Of a stretch of 64,000 nucleotides of DNA, positions 1-8,782 are shown one piece after another. The notes below the pieces were generated by a model, which worked only from the letters and a program-made list of their open reading frames with translations, had not been told where the DNA came from and did no database searches. The stretch is taken from positions 1 through 64,000 of the forward strand of contig JBEKEK010000015.1 of the NCBI GenBank assembly GCA_050013875.1, written 5' to 3'. Positions within the stretch are counted from its first letter, which is position 1. Each line of letters starts with the position of its first letter. The DNA is from Trebonia sp050013875 (GTDB lineage: Bacteria; Actinomycetota; Actinomycetes; Streptosporangiales; Streptosporangiaceae). Both the position numbers and the translations under genes were made by a program.

Positions 1-359
1 GAGATCAGGCTGGTGACCGTCTGGTGGGTGATCAGCGAGGTGCCGAGCTGCCCCCGGACGAAGCGCGACAGCGCCAGCCACAGCTGGACGATGATCGGCT
101 TGGTGACGCCGTAGTACTGTTCCACGTTCTTGACCTCAGCCGGGCTCAGCCCGCTCTGCGGGCTGCCGAGCGTGGTCGCGATCGCGTTGCCCGGCAGGAT
201 CGTGATCGCCGCGAACGAGAGCACGTAGGCCAGCAGGATGACCACGACCGCCTGAGCGAGACGCTGCAGGGCGTAGACGAAGTAGGGCCGACCGCGGGCC
301 CAGCCGCCCGCCTCAGGGGCGGACGGCTGGGTGATGGCGGCTATGGCCAGGTCGGTCAC
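1..359 (-). CDS. ABC transporter permease, DppB/OppB type (partial, runs off window)
   Basis: Only the N-terminal ~119 residues are visible. They show a short cytosolic tail, one hydrophobic helix at about residues 24-46 (FVYALQRLAQ...), then ILPGNAIATTLG and a loop ending near GQLGTSLIT. This is the layout of the first helix and first external loop of DppB-type inner-membrane permeases, which form the channel for dipeptides, oligopeptides, nickel or other small solutes. The GTG start overlaps the stop of the upstream lipoprotein gene as GTGA, so the two are translationally coupled. Substrate cannot be told. The rest of the gene, and probably a second permease and the ATPases, lie outside the window. 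Confidence 0.85.
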   Translation of the reverse strand, partial: MTDLAIAAITQPSAPEAGGWARGRPYFVYALQRLAQAVVVILLAYVLSFAAITILPGNAIATTLGSPQSGLSPAEVKNVEQYYGVTKPIIVQLWLALSRFVRGQLGTSLITHQTVTSLI

Positions 360-2017
360 GAGAGCCAGGCCGTGTAGAAGTTGGCGTACGCGACGCCGTT
401 GTAGGCGACGCCGTGCACGTTCGGCGCGATCAGGTAGATGCGCTGGACCTGCTGGACGACGGGGATGAAGTATCCCTCAGTGAGCACATACTGCTGGACC
501 TGGTCGGCGTACGTGTCACGTTGGGTGGTACTGGAGGCGGACTCGATCTCCTGCGACAGGGTGTCCAGGGTCTTGTCGCTTGTCCCCACACTGAACCAGT
601 TCTCGCCGTTGTTCAGGCTGGTCAGCACGCCGCCGACGGTGCTGAAGTCGATGAAGCTGCGGGAGACCGACAGCAGCGGCGGGTAAGGGCGGGTCTCCAC
701 CGAGGCGTAGTCGGAGAGCGGGATGATCTTCAGCGCCGCCTTGATGCCGACCTTGGCGAGCTGCTGGGCGATGAGCTCGTCTTCCTGCTCGGTGGACGGG
801 ACATACGGGTTGGGGATCAGGGTGAGGGAGAGGGTCTGGCCGCCCTTCGTCCGGTACCCGTTGGCGCCCAGCACCCAGCCGGCCTCGGTGAGCAGCTTGG
901 CCGACAGCGTCGGGTCGTAGCTGAACAGGGCCGAGTCGTTCTGCGCCTCGGGGACGTTGCTCTGAATGAAGCTCTGGGCCAGTTCCCAGCCCTTGGGGTA
1001 GACCGTGTTGAGGATCTGGGTTCTGTTGATGGCGTGCTGCAGGGCCTGTCTCACGTCCAGGCTGTTGGTCGGGGCGATGCTCGCGTCCACCTCGAAGCCG
1101 TCAACGAAGCCCAGGTAACGAGGTGTTGCCACGGTGAAGCCCTGCGACTCGAGCGACGGGATGTCCGACGGAGTGACGTTGAAGTCGACCTGCGCGTCGC
1201 CGGCGACGACCGCCTGTTCACGGGTCGATTCGTCGGCCACCACCTTGTAGGTCAGCGAGTCGAGGTAGGCCGGCCCGGTGTGGCCGAGGGCGGGCGGCCC
1301 CCAGTCGTAGTCCGCGCGCTTCACCAGCGTGTAGCTGACCCCCGTCTGGTAGGACTTGACGACGAAGGGACCGCTGCCGATCTCGTCCAGCAGGTTCGCC
1401 TGCTTGTTGACGCTGAGCGCGAGCGTCTTGGGCGCCAGCAGGATGGAGCCGTGGTAGCCGAGCGTGGGGATGAACCCGAGGGTCGGCTTGGAGAAGTCGA
1501 CCTCCACCGTGTCCGTATTGACGGCCTTGGCCTGCTCGAAGTAGAGCGCGGGGAACAGCCCCACCTTCGCGATCCCGCGGCTGGGGTCGCCCTTGGCCCA
1601 GAGGGTGATGTTGTCGACGACGGCCGCGGCGTTGAGCGGCTCCCCGTCGGAGAAGGTCACACCCGACTTGAGGTGGAGGATGTACTTAGTGGCGTTGTCC
1701 TCGGTCTGCCAGCTTGTCGCGATCCAGGGGCTGACCGCCCCGGTGTTGGAGACGTAGACGAGCTTGTCAGTGATCTCCCCCCACAGGTTCCCCTCATAGC
1801 TCGATATGTTGCTCTCGCTCGAAACCCACCCGGTCGGGAACTCCTGGATCAGGAACGTGAGGTTGCCGCCGTCCTTGGGGCTGCCCGCGGCGGCGGCGTC
1901 GGCCGCGCCGCTGTTGCTCGGGCTGCTCGAACTGCAGGCGGCAACGAATGGCACCAGCGCAGCAAGGGCGGCCACGCCGAGCGCAACGCGATGGAATCGT
2001 CTGGAGTTTCCTATCAT
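356..2017 (-). CDS. ABC transporter substrate-binding lipoprotein, SBP_bac_5 (peptide/nickel) family
   Basis: A 553-residue extracytoplasmic solute receptor. The N-terminus has positive residues (NSRRFHR), a hydrophobic core and a lipobox VAAC with Cys28 as the lipidated residue, followed by a Ser/Ala linker typical of actinobacterial lipoproteins. The body matches family 5 binding proteins in length and in landmarks such as the phrase 'YILHLKSGVTFSDGEPLNAAAV' region (about residues 110-130) and the DVRQALQHAINR stretch near residue 320. It would deliver its ligand (peptide or similar) to the permease encoded immediately downstream, with which it overlaps by four bases. The ribosome site before the ATG is weak. 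Ligand unknown. Confidence 0.93.
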   Translation of the reverse strand: MIGNSRRFHRVALGVAALAALVPFVAACSSSSPSNSGAADAAAAGSPKDGGNLTFLIQEFPTGWVSSESNISSYEGNLWGEITDKLVYVSNTGAVSPWIATSWQTEDNATKYILHLKSGVTFSDGEPLNAAAVVDNITLWAKGDPSRGIAKVGLFPALYFEQAKAVNTDTVEVDFSKPTLGFIPTLGYHGSILLAPKTLALSVNKQANLLDEIGSGPFVVKSYQTGVSYTLVKRADYDWGPPALGHTGPAYLDSLTYKVVADESTREQAVVAGDAQVDFNVTPSDIPSLESQGFTVATPRYLGFVDGFEVDASIAPTNSLDVRQALQHAINRTQILNTVYPKGWELAQSFIQSNVPEAQNDSALFSYDPTLSAKLLTEAGWVLGANGYRTKGGQTLSLTLIPNPYVPSTEQEDELIAQQLAKVGIKAALKIIPLSDYASVETRPYPPLLSVSRSFIDFSTVGGVLTSLNNGENWFSVGTSDKTLDTLSQEIESASSTTQRDTYADQVQQYVLTEGYFIPVVQQVQRIYLIAPNVHGVAYNGVAYANFYTAWLS

Positions 2018-2203
2018 TCCTGTAGGGTAAGTGGGTTATCTTTGGCCCGTCCAACGACGATCTCGAATCGAATCCGATAAGCGAGCGCTATCAGTGGCGC
2101 CCGGTGACCGGTGGTTACGACCAGCCGTCGTGCGGCGCAGGCGGATCGGACAGCTCGCCCGGGAGACTCACGGATAAGCCGGACGCGGTCAGCCGCTCAT
2201 GCG

Positions 2204-2222
2204 ACAATTCGCCGGGAATTGT
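2204..2222. promoter_or_regulatory. Inverted repeat upstream of the secreted repeat protein
   Basis: Perfect 7-base arms ACAATTC and GAATTGT separated by GCCGG, about 50 bases before the start codon of the rightward gene. It sits in the divergent intergenic region with the ABC operon and could be an operator; no regulator is assigned. Confidence 0.3.
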
Positions 2223-2273
2223 GCTGGCTCGCCGTGGGATCACGGTCCGCCAGGTCGCGGGCAAGGGAGCTTG

Positions 2274-4043
2274 ATGCGAGGTCGCAGGGTCGTTGCGATG
2301 GTGGCGGCGCTCGTCGTGGTGGCGCTTTGCCTGCTGAGCCAGGGAGCCCCGCGGGCCTACGCGGGGCCGGCCGGCCCGGCTGCGAGCGGCCCCGTACGGG
2401 GCGGGTGGCTGGCGGCCCGGTCGACCGGCCAGGCCGATTTCGGCCCGGTCTCTTGTGCTCCCGGCGCGGCCGGGCTGTGCACGACGGCCGGCGCCAACCT
2501 GAGTGGCGACGGCATCCCCGCCATCGTGGCCACCGCCAAGGCCGGCGTGCTTGGCGCGGCGAAAGGGATCCCGGGGACCGCGGCGCTCTCGGCCGGTTCC
2601 GACGGGGACCTCGTTACCGCCGACGCGCTCTCCTGCCCTACCGAGGGTTATTGCCTGGTGGCGGGCTCGTATTTCGACAAATCCAACTTCTCGCAGGTAT
2701 ACGTGGCCGAGGAAGCCAAGGGGACCTGGCGCAAGGCGGTCCAGGTACCAGGGCTGGCCAAGCTCAACACCGGCGGGGACGCGTCCGCCCTGTCGGCCTC
2801 GTGCGCCTCGCCCGGCAACTGCGCGATCACCGGCACTTACACGCCGGGCAAGCCGGGCAGCCTGGCGGATCTTTCGCAGGCATTCGTGGCCAGCGAGGTC
2901 GGCGGCGTATGGCGCGCGGCGACCGCGGTGCCCGGGATCGCGAAGCTGAACACGGGCGACTCCGCCGTAGGGTCGGTAATCTCGTGCCCGGCCCCCGGCT
3001 ACTGCGCTCTCGGCGGGAACTACGAGGCCACCAGCGGGGGCTATGAACTGCCCTTCATCGACAGCGAGGTGAACGGCGTCTGGGGCGCGGCTGGCCCGGT
3101 CCCCGGCCGGCCGGGGACCGGGGGGAATTACGGCATCACCGCCATCTCCTGTCCAAGGACCGGGGACTGCGTGGCGGCCGGTAACGACGACAATGGCAGC
3201 TACACCATCACCCAGCGGGGAAATGAGTGGTCGAAAGCGGCTGCGACCAGCGGGCTCGGCTCGGTGGCGGCGCTGTCCTGCCCTGCCGCCGGGGAGTGCG
3301 TCGCCGGCGGTGCGACCTCGTCCGGCTACGGGGGCTTCGCCGCGACCGCGGCGGAGCGGGGCGGAACCTGGGGCAAGGCGGTCCTGGTACCGGGGGCGAA
3401 GGCCTTCAGCTACAAGGGCAGGCACGCGACCAGCTCGGAAATCAACGACCTGGCCTGTCCGGCGGTTGGCTACTGCGTCGCGGGCGGCGATTTCTTCGTC
3501 AGCGTGAACGACACGACGGCGTATTCGCGGGGCCTCGTCGCCAGCGAGACAGCCGGCGCGTGGGGGGCGGCGCAGATTCCGCCGGGGCTCGCCGGGCTCG
3601 ACCGCGGAGTCTTCTCCGAGGTGGATTACGTGGCCTGCGCCACCATCGCAACCTGCGTGGCGGGCGGGAGCTACGACGCCGACAGTTACCCAGGAGGCCA
3701 GTTCTTCTCCGCTGAGCTGCCGTCGCAGCCGACCAGGACGGCCCTGCGCCTGTCCCTGGCCCATGTCACCCCCGGCAAGGAGCAGGCGGCTAGGGTCTCC
3801 GTCAGCGTCACCGCCCGCGGCAGCACGCCCGGGGCGGTCGCGGTCGGGAAGGTCACGGTGCGGGCCGGGTCCCTGACCGTCTGCGTGATCAAGCTGACCG
3901 CGGCCACCGGGAAAGCGGCCGGCGGCTGCACCCTGACGCCCCGCGAGCTCAAGCCGGGCACCTACCAGATCGTTGCCACCTATCCCGGCAGCAGCCCGTT
4001 CCAGTCCTCCGCCTCCGCCGCCAGCGTCCTCACCGTAGCCTGA
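2274..4043 (+). CDS. Secreted cysteine-repeat protein with C-terminal Ig-like domain
   Basis: A 589-residue exported protein. The start is the ATG preceded by AAGGGAG; upstream in-frame residues look like noise. A Sec signal peptide (RGRR, then VAMVAALVVVALCLL) ends near AYA (residues 28-30). Residues ~60-490 carry about seven repeats of ~55-60 residues, each with a core such as SCPTEGYCLVAG, SCPAPGYCALGG or SCPAAGECVAGG, so each unit has a close Cys pair; the units probably form a beta-propeller or similar beta-repeat fold. The last ~90 residues resemble a bacterial Ig-like domain (LKPGTYQIVATYPGSS). No catalytic motif was recognised. Similar repeat proteins occur widely in actinobacterial secretomes with no assigned function; cell-surface binding is a guess. 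Confidence 0.85.
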   Translation: MRGRRVVAMVAALVVVALCLLSQGAPRAYAGPAGPAASGPVRGGWLAARSTGQADFGPVSCAPGAAGLCTTAGANLSGDGIPAIVATAKAGVLGAAKGIPGTAALSAGSDGDLVTADALSCPTEGYCLVAGSYFDKSNFSQVYVAEEAKGTWRKAVQVPGLAKLNTGGDASALSASCASPGNCAITGTYTPGKPGSLADLSQAFVASEVGGVWRAATAVPGIAKLNTGDSAVGSVISCPAPGYCALGGNYEATSGGYELPFIDSEVNGVWGAAGPVPGRPGTGGNYGITAISCPRTGDCVAAGNDDNGSYTITQRGNEWSKAAATSGLGSVAALSCPAAGECVAGGATSSGYGGFAATAAERGGTWGKAVLVPGAKAFSYKGRHATSSEINDLACPAVGYCVAGGDFFVSVNDTTAYSRGLVASETAGAWGAAQIPPGLAGLDRGVFSEVDYVACATIATCVAGGSYDADSYPGGQFFSAELPSQPTRTALRLSLAHVTPGKEQAARVSVSVTARGSTPGAVAVGKVTVRAGSLTVCVIKLTAATGKAAGGCTLTPRELKPGTYQIVATYPGSSPFQSSASAASVLTVA

Positions 4044-4062
4044 CGAGAAGTATTTTTAGGGC

Positions 4063-4185
4063 ATGACGTCCGCAGGGATGCAGTGGACAGAGGCAGAGTC
4101 CGGCCACGGCTCGCCGGGGATCGACACGGCCAAACCGAACGTGGCCCGGATCTACGACTACTGGCTGGGCGGATGCTTTCTCTAA
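4063..4185 (+). pseudogene. 5' fragment of a DUF574-family SAM-dependent methyltransferase
   Basis: The short frame encodes 40 residues including GIDTAKPNVARIYDYWLGG, the signature N-terminus of actinobacterial SAM methyltransferases of the Methyltransf_19/DUF574 family (usually about 270 residues, normally continuing GGKDNF...). Here the frame reads GGCFL and stops at TAA just where the invariant lysine-asparagine segment should begin. The remainder of the gene does not follow. A second piece of the same family lies about 5.5 kb downstream on the same strand. It is a broken gene, not a functional peptide. Confidence 0.75.
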
Positions 4186-4251
4186 GCACACTACGGCGCG
4201 GGTTGGGTGTCGTCTAGTTCAGTGTGCCGATAGCCGCCTGGCCCTGCGTCT

Positions 4252-4322
4252 GGGGTTAAATGCCGTGCCGGGGGGGCGAGGTGGTAGGTGATGGAGCGGC
4301 TGTCGCCGGGCATCGGGGGCAG
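4252..4322. repeat. Direct repeat copy 1, transposase-like C-terminal remnant (minus-strand reading)
   Basis: About 70 bases are closely similar, in the same orientation, to 9410-9481, including the shared run GTTAAATGC and GGTGATGG. Read on the minus strand both copies encode the pattern PP-x-PGD-x-R-x-ITYHLAP, so they probably derive from the 3' end of the same mobile-element gene. The IS family was not identified. Confidence 0.5.
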
Positions 4323-4324
4323 GG

Positions 4325-4358
4325 CCGGACGGGCCCGCCCATCGGCGGGCCCGTCCGG
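4325..4358 (-). terminator. GC-rich hairpin after the MFS gene
   Basis: Perfect 15-base arms (CCGGACGGGCCCGCC and its complement) with a CATC loop, starting 8 bases beyond the stop codon of the minus-strand exporter gene. There is no T-tract, as is common for actinobacterial hairpin terminators. Confidence 0.7.
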
Positions 4359-4366
4359 CACTTGGT

Positions 4367-5848
4367 TCACGCCGCTTCGCTCACCGGCTCCGGCTCGCGC
4401 TCGGGCTCGTGGCTGGCGGTGGGCTGGCTGCGGGTGCTGGTCGCCCGGGCCGCGATGAGGGCCGCAGCGACCAGGAAGACGCTGCAGGCTGTGAGCGCCA
4501 CCTGGAAGCCGGAGGTGAGCGCGGCGGGCTGAGAGGCGCCTGCTGCCAGCAGGTGGTGGGTGCGGCCGGTTGCGATCGCGCTGAAGATCGCGAGCCCGAG
4601 CGCACCGCCGAGGGTCGAGGAGGCGGTGATCAGCGCGGCGGCGATCCCGGCCCTGTCCGCTGGCACGCCGGTATTCGCCGCAGTCTGGACACCCACGAAG
4701 ACGGCACCGAGCCCGAGGGCCATCACGACCAGTCCGGGGAGGATGCTGGTTGCGTAGGAGCCGTGGACAGGGATCCGAGAGAGCCAGTAGAGGCCGCCGG
4801 CGCCGAGCAGGGTGCCGGCCACGATAATCGGCCGGGTGCCGGTGCGGGATACCAGGTGGGTCGCGACGCCGGCGGCGAGACCGACGCCGGCGGTGACCGG
4901 GAGGTAGGCGGCGCCGGCCTGGACCGGCGAGTAGCCGAGCACGTTCTGCATGTAGAGGGTGATGAAAAAGAACATCGAGTAGAACCCGGCCTGGGCGATC
5001 ACCTGGGTGGCGTCGGCCGCCGCGAGCCCCTTGATACGGAAGATCGACAGCGGGACGAGCGGGTTGCGGTGCCGCCGTTCGTTAACAGCGAAGGCGGTCA
5101 TTAGCGCCGCCGCGCCTGCGAGCTCCGCGATCGTGCGGGTAGCGCCCCAGCCGACGTCGGGTGCGTTCACCAGCGCGTAGACCAGTGTCAGCATGCCCGC
5201 GACTGACAAGATCGCGCCGGTGGCGTCGAAGCTCGTCAGCGGCCGGCGGTGCCGCTCGCCGGGCAGGAGCCGGAACGCCGCGGCGATCACCAGTGCGGAC
5301 ACCGGCACGTTGACGAAGAATACCCAGCGCCAGCCGGGTCCCTGGGATAGCAGCCCGCCGAGCAGGACGCCGGCCGCTGACGCCAGCGGGATGGTGCCGC
5401 TCCAGACGCCGATGGCCTTGATCCGGTCGCGGCCGCCGGTGAACGATGTCGTCAGGATCGACAGCGCGGCCGGGGTCATCATCGCCGCCCCCAGTCCCTG
5501 CACAAGCCGGGCGCCGATCAGCATGCCCGCATTGCCCGCGAGACCGCCAGCCAGCGACGACAGCCCGAACAGTGCCGTTCCGGCGACCAGCAGCCGGCGC
5601 CGGCCGACCAGATCGGCGGCCCGGCCCCCCAGCAGCAGGAAACCGCCATAAGTCAGCAGGTAGCCGCTGACGGTCCATTGCAGGCTCTGCACCGAGAAGT
5701 TCAGGTGGTCCCGTATCGACGGCAACGCGACATTGACGATCGTCGTGTCGACGAAGTCGAGGAACCCCGCCAGGCAAACCAGCGCCAGCGTGAGTTTCCC
5801 GCGACGAGTAGAGAGAAACGATGGGTGGGTAGCGGTTGCAGCGTGCAT
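4367..5848 (-). CDS. MFS drug exporter, DHA2 (14-helix) family
   Basis: A 493-residue inner-membrane proton antiporter of the EmrB/QacA type. The start is the ATG preceded by GGAGGTGCTGTG; a longer open frame upstream is not coding. Helix 1 has the family signature LDFVDTTIVNVALPSI (about residues 31-46), followed by LQWTVSGYLLTYGGFLLLGGRAADLVGRRR (motif A) and a GLGAAMMTPAALSIL stretch in helix 5 (motif C region). Fourteen hydrophobic segments fit the length. The tail is Glu/Pro/Ser rich. It is downstream of an ECF sigma gene on the same strand, and the interval between them contains a decayed relative of this gene. Substrate is probably a hydrophobic drug or metabolite. Confidence 0.92.
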   Translation of the reverse strand: MHAATATHPSFLSTRRGKLTLALVCLAGFLDFVDTTIVNVALPSIRDHLNFSVQSLQWTVSGYLLTYGGFLLLGGRAADLVGRRRLLVAGTALFGLSSLAGGLAGNAGMLIGARLVQGLGAAMMTPAALSILTTSFTGGRDRIKAIGVWSGTIPLASAAGVLLGGLLSQGPGWRWVFFVNVPVSALVIAAAFRLLPGERHRRPLTSFDATGAILSVAGMLTLVYALVNAPDVGWGATRTIAELAGAAALMTAFAVNERRHRNPLVPLSIFRIKGLAAADATQVIAQAGFYSMFFFITLYMQNVLGYSPVQAGAAYLPVTAGVGLAAGVATHLVSRTGTRPIIVAGTLLGAGGLYWLSRIPVHGSYATSILPGLVVMALGLGAVFVGVQTAANTGVPADRAGIAAALITASSTLGGALGLAIFSAIATGRTHHLLAAGASQPAALTSGFQVALTACSVFLVAAALIAARATSTRSQPTASHEPEREPEPVSEAA

Positions 5849-6009
5849 CACAGCACCTCCGAAGATCAGGCCGGCCAGGGCCGGCGCTTCCTGTCGATGA
5901 TGCAGGCACCAGGCGGCGCCGGAATTGGGCGGTGCGGCACACCCTGACCCCAGAACAAACGACCTGGACAAGCCGCAGGACAAGCAAGCGGCAGGAAACC
6001 CGCGCCCTC

Positions 6010-6400
6010 GAACAACACCACCACGACGACCTCCCGGGCGGCGATGACGGCCGCGGCGCTGCAGGCGGTGAGGGTGAGCTGGATGCCGGCGGTGAGCGCC
6101 GCCAGCGGGGTGGCGTGTGCTGCCAGCAGGTGCTGGGTGCGGCCCAGTCGCGATGGCGCTCAAGATCACGAGCCCGCGCGCACCGCCGAGCGTGGAGGAA
6201 GCGGTGATTAGCGCGGCGAGCCCAGCCTTGTCCGCCCGCACGCCGGTGTTGGCCGCAGTCTGGACGCCGACGAGCACGGCCGGGTGCCGACACGGACACC
6301 AGCTGGGTGGCGATGCCGGAGGAGATGCCGACAGCGACGGTGACCGGGAACACTCAGCGCCAGCCGAGTCCTTGTGCCGGCGCTTGCGTCGATGGTTTCG
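6010..6400 (-). pseudogene. Decayed second copy of the DHA2 MFS gene
   Basis: Minus-strand translation gives scrambled pieces of the neighbouring exporter in the correct order: GLGWR then an in-frame TGA (6354-6356), VFPVTVAVGISSGIATQLVS, VGVQTAANTGV, ALITASSTLGGA, LSAIATG and LTACSAAAVIAAR. Each matches a segment of the intact gene (GPGWRWVFFVNV, GVGLAAGVATHLVS, VGVQTAANTGVPADR, ALITASSTLGGALG). Frames shift between the pieces and long internal parts are missing. The copy is dead and probably arose by duplication of, or recombination with, a close paralogue. Confidence 0.75.
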
Positions 6401-6431
6401 GCACCGGGTTTCCGGGAAGCTGGGCGGGCGG

Positions 6432-7451
6432 TCAGGCCCGGCGGGCTGGAACGGCCGCGGGCAGCCCGAATGGGGGCAGGACGCTGGCGTCGAAACGGGT
6501 GATCGCGCTGATCCGGTCGCCAGCGAAGGTGAATACCAGCAGCCCGGCGGGGAGGGCGACGCCGGCTTGCGGGTCCGGGTAGTAGACCCCGGCCGCGGGC
6601 TGGCCGTTGGCTCGGGTCGCGACCAGCTGGAGCGTGACATCCGGCCGGAAGACGACGGCGGCGAGGAACTGGGTCACCAGCGCGCGGCCCTGGTATTCCA
6701 GCGGGATCGGCGGCATGGTCATCAAGACATCGTCGGCGAGCACGGCGACCAGGCCGCCGATGTCGCCGCTCTCGTAGGCGTCGGTGAGCCTGGTGATGAG
6801 TTCCTGCTCGGCGGGTGAGCCCGGTGATGGCTGCTGGCGCCCGGGCGGCGACGGCAGGCCGCGCCCCAGGGCGGCGCGGGCGCGTTTGAGCGCGCTGGTC
6901 ACCGATTCCTCGCTGGCATCGAGCATGCCGGCCACCTCCCGGGCCGGGAAGCCGAGCACGTCGCGCAGGATCAGGGCGGCACGCTGGCGGGCCGGCAGGA
7001 GCTGCACGGCCGTCACGAACGCCAGCGAGATGGCCTCCCGTGCCTCGTAACGGGCCTCCGGGCCTGGCCCGCGGTCGGTGAGCTCCTCCAGCAGCACATC
7101 GGGGTACGGCTCAAGCCAGGTCACCTCGCCCAGCCGGGTCGCTTCCGGCGGGTCGATGCCCGGCGGCGGCCAGTGCATCTGCGGCCGCCGGCGAGCCGAC
7201 CGCAGCGCGTTCAGGCAGCGGTTAGTGGCGAGCCGGTACAGCCAGGTCCGCAACGAGGAACGCCCTTCGAAGCCGTCCAGGTCCCGCCAGGCCGCCAGCA
7301 GCGTCTCCTGCAGCGCGTCCTCGGCATCCTGCACCGAGCCGAGGATCCGGTAGCAATGGACGTGCAGCTCCCGCCGGTACGGATCGACCAGGCTGGCGAA
7401 TGCCAGCGCATCTCCGGCTCGCGCCCGGTCTGTCAGCTCCGCAGCCGTCAT
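6432..7451 (-). CDS. ECF sigma factor with SnoaL-like C-terminal domain
   Basis: A 339-residue sigma-70 family protein. Region 2 (about residues 5-75) contains HCYRILGSVQDAEDALQETLLAAWR; the linker has the typical WLEPYPD motif; region 4 (about 140-200) has LPARQRAALILRDVLGFPAREVAGML. The remaining ~130 residues form a SnoaL/NTF2-like domain (LTDAYESGDIGGLVAVLADD, MTMPPIPLEYQG), which in such sigma factors replaces a separate anti-sigma factor as the control element. The start chosen is the ATG after AAAGGA. It is the third gene of a YciI-SDR-sigma series, a pairing common in actinobacteria where YciI-like genes neighbour SnoaL-bearing sigma factors. Signal and regulon are unknown. Confidence 0.93.
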   Translation of the reverse strand: MTAAELTDRARAGDALAFASLVDPYRRELHVHCYRILGSVQDAEDALQETLLAAWRDLDGFEGRSSLRTWLYRLATNRCLNALRSARRRPQMHWPPPGIDPPEATRLGEVTWLEPYPDVLLEELTDRGPGPEARYEAREAISLAFVTAVQLLPARQRAALILRDVLGFPAREVAGMLDASEESVTSALKRARAALGRGLPSPPGRQQPSPGSPAEQELITRLTDAYESGDIGGLVAVLADDVLMTMPPIPLEYQGRALVTQFLAAVVFRPDVTLQLVATRANGQPAAGVYYPDPQAGVALPAGLLVFTFAGDRISAITRFDASVLPPFGLPAAVPARRA

Positions 7452-7518
7452 GCCGCCGCATCCTTTCGCTCCCCGCGCCCGCAGGCACGAGCCAGGCACA
7501 CTGCCTGGCGTCCCATGG

Positions 7519-8337
7519 TCATGCAGGGTCGGCTGAGCGGGAGATGTGTTCCCACTCGCCCCAGGTCCGGAGCCGGTCGTCGCAGGCGTCGGCGGCGAAG
7601 CTGGTCAGCAGCAGGCGCGCCGGGGGCTGGCCGGCGTCCACGGCCGCGTAGATAGCGGCTACGGAGTCGTCGGCGACGGTGAGCCGCATGTTAGCGTATG
7701 CCTGTTCTGCGGCGTCGCGAAAGGGCTGGTAAAGAGGGTCCGGTTCGGACCGGGTCGCGGAGGAGCCGGCCCAGCCGGTGGCGAAGCCGCCGGGCTCGAT
7801 GAGGGTGATGGTGATCCCGAATCCCGCGATCTCCTGGGCGAGCGATTCGGTCAGCCCGTCCAGGGCCCGCTTGGAGGCGTTGTAGATGCCCAGGCCGGGG
7901 AAGGCGATGACGCCCGCGAAGCCGGATATCTGCAGGATGTGCCCGCCGCCTTGCTGGCGGAGCAGCGGGATGGCCGCCTGGGTGATCCACAGGGGGCCGA
8001 GCAGGTTGGTCTCGATCTGGGCGCGGACCTCGGCTTCGGTCAGCTCCTCGATGAATCCGAAATGGCCGTAGCCGGCGTTGTTGACCACTACGTCGAGGCG
8101 GCCGAAATGGGAGTGGGCGCGCTGGACAGCGGCGATACCGGCCGCGCGGTCGGTGACATCCAAGGTGATCGGCAAGATCGCGTCACCGAACTTCGTGGCT
8201 AGGTTGGTGAGCGTGCCGGTGTCACGGGCGGCCGCGGCGACCTGGTCGCCTCGCTTGAGGGCGGCGCGGGCCCAGGCGCGGCCGAAGCCGCGGGAAGCGC
8301 CGGTGATGAACCAGGTCTTGGGGCGGGTAGCGGTCAT
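7519..8337 (-). CDS. SDR-family NAD(P)-dependent oxidoreductase
   Basis: A 272-residue classical short-chain dehydrogenase. It has the dinucleotide motif TGASRGFG near the N-terminus, NNAGYGHFG, a Ser in LQISGFAG and the catalytic YNASK. The start is the ATG preceded by AAGGAG at good spacing, nine residues inside the longest frame. It lies between the YciI-like gene and the ECF sigma gene, all on the minus strand with gaps under 100 bases, so they probably form one transcript. Substrate is not evident; related proteins are often annotated as generic oxidoreductases. Confidence 0.92.
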   Translation of the reverse strand: MTATRPKTWFITGASRGFGRAWARAALKRGDQVAAAARDTGTLTNLATKFGDAILPITLDVTDRAAGIAAVQRAHSHFGRLDVVVNNAGYGHFGFIEELTEAEVRAQIETNLLGPLWITQAAIPLLRQQGGGHILQISGFAGVIAFPGLGIYNASKRALDGLTESLAQEIAGFGITITLIEPGGFATGWAGSSATRSEPDPLYQPFRDAAEQAYANMRLTVADDSVAAIYAAVDAGQPPARLLLTSFAADACDDRLRTWGEWEHISRSADPA

Positions 8338-8431
8338 TTCGGGCTCCTTCGCTGTATCGGGCACGAGTGGTCAGTGGCCTTGCGGCCTGGGCCGGGCTCC
8401 GTCAGCCCGGCCCCGGCCGTTGCCGGTGATG

Positions 8432-8782
8432 TCAGCCCTGGCCAGCCATGAGAGCCCGGACTTCGACGCCGCCGAACTTGGACGGCACCTGCCGCGCGAT
8501 CTCGGTCGCCGCGTCCAGGTCCGGCGCCTCGATCACGTAGTAGCCCGAGAGGGCGGGCGTGGTGTTCACCATCGGGCCCGGCGAAACGGCACTGCCGCCT
8601 AGGCCATCCACGCGTACCGCTTTGGCGGTGTACGTGGGCAGGAGTTGGCTGCCGCCCCGCAGCGAGGGGCCGTTGTCCTGGACGAACTGCTGATGCTCCT
8701 TGGCGACCTGCTGCATCCACTCCGGGGTCGCTTCGGCCCACTTGGACTCGTCTTCGTAGACGAGAATCGCGTACTCGGCCAT
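8432..8782 (-). CDS. YciI-like (DGPF-domain) protein
   Basis: A 116-residue single-domain protein of the YCII-related ferredoxin-like fold. It shows MAEYAILVYEDESKWA at the start, an SGYYVIEAPDLDAATEIARQVP core and GGVEVRAL near the end. Such proteins are frequently encoded next to ECF sigma factors with SnoaL tails, as here. Their biochemical role is not established; a conserved His/Asp pair in relatives suggests an enzymatic or ligand-binding function. It heads the three-gene minus-strand series. Confidence 0.88.
   Translation of the reverse strand: MAEYAILVYEDESKWAEATPEWMQQVAKEHQQFVQDNGPSLRGGSQLLPTYTAKAVRVDGLGGSAVSPGPMVNTTPALSGYYVIEAPDLDAATEIARQVPSKFGGVEVRALMAGQG

Noticed and set aside
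413..2080. Long plus-strand open frame opposite the solute-binding protein
   Set aside because: Arg/Gly/Asp-rich translation with no motifs; it is the antisense shadow of a clear lipoprotein gene in GC-rich DNA.
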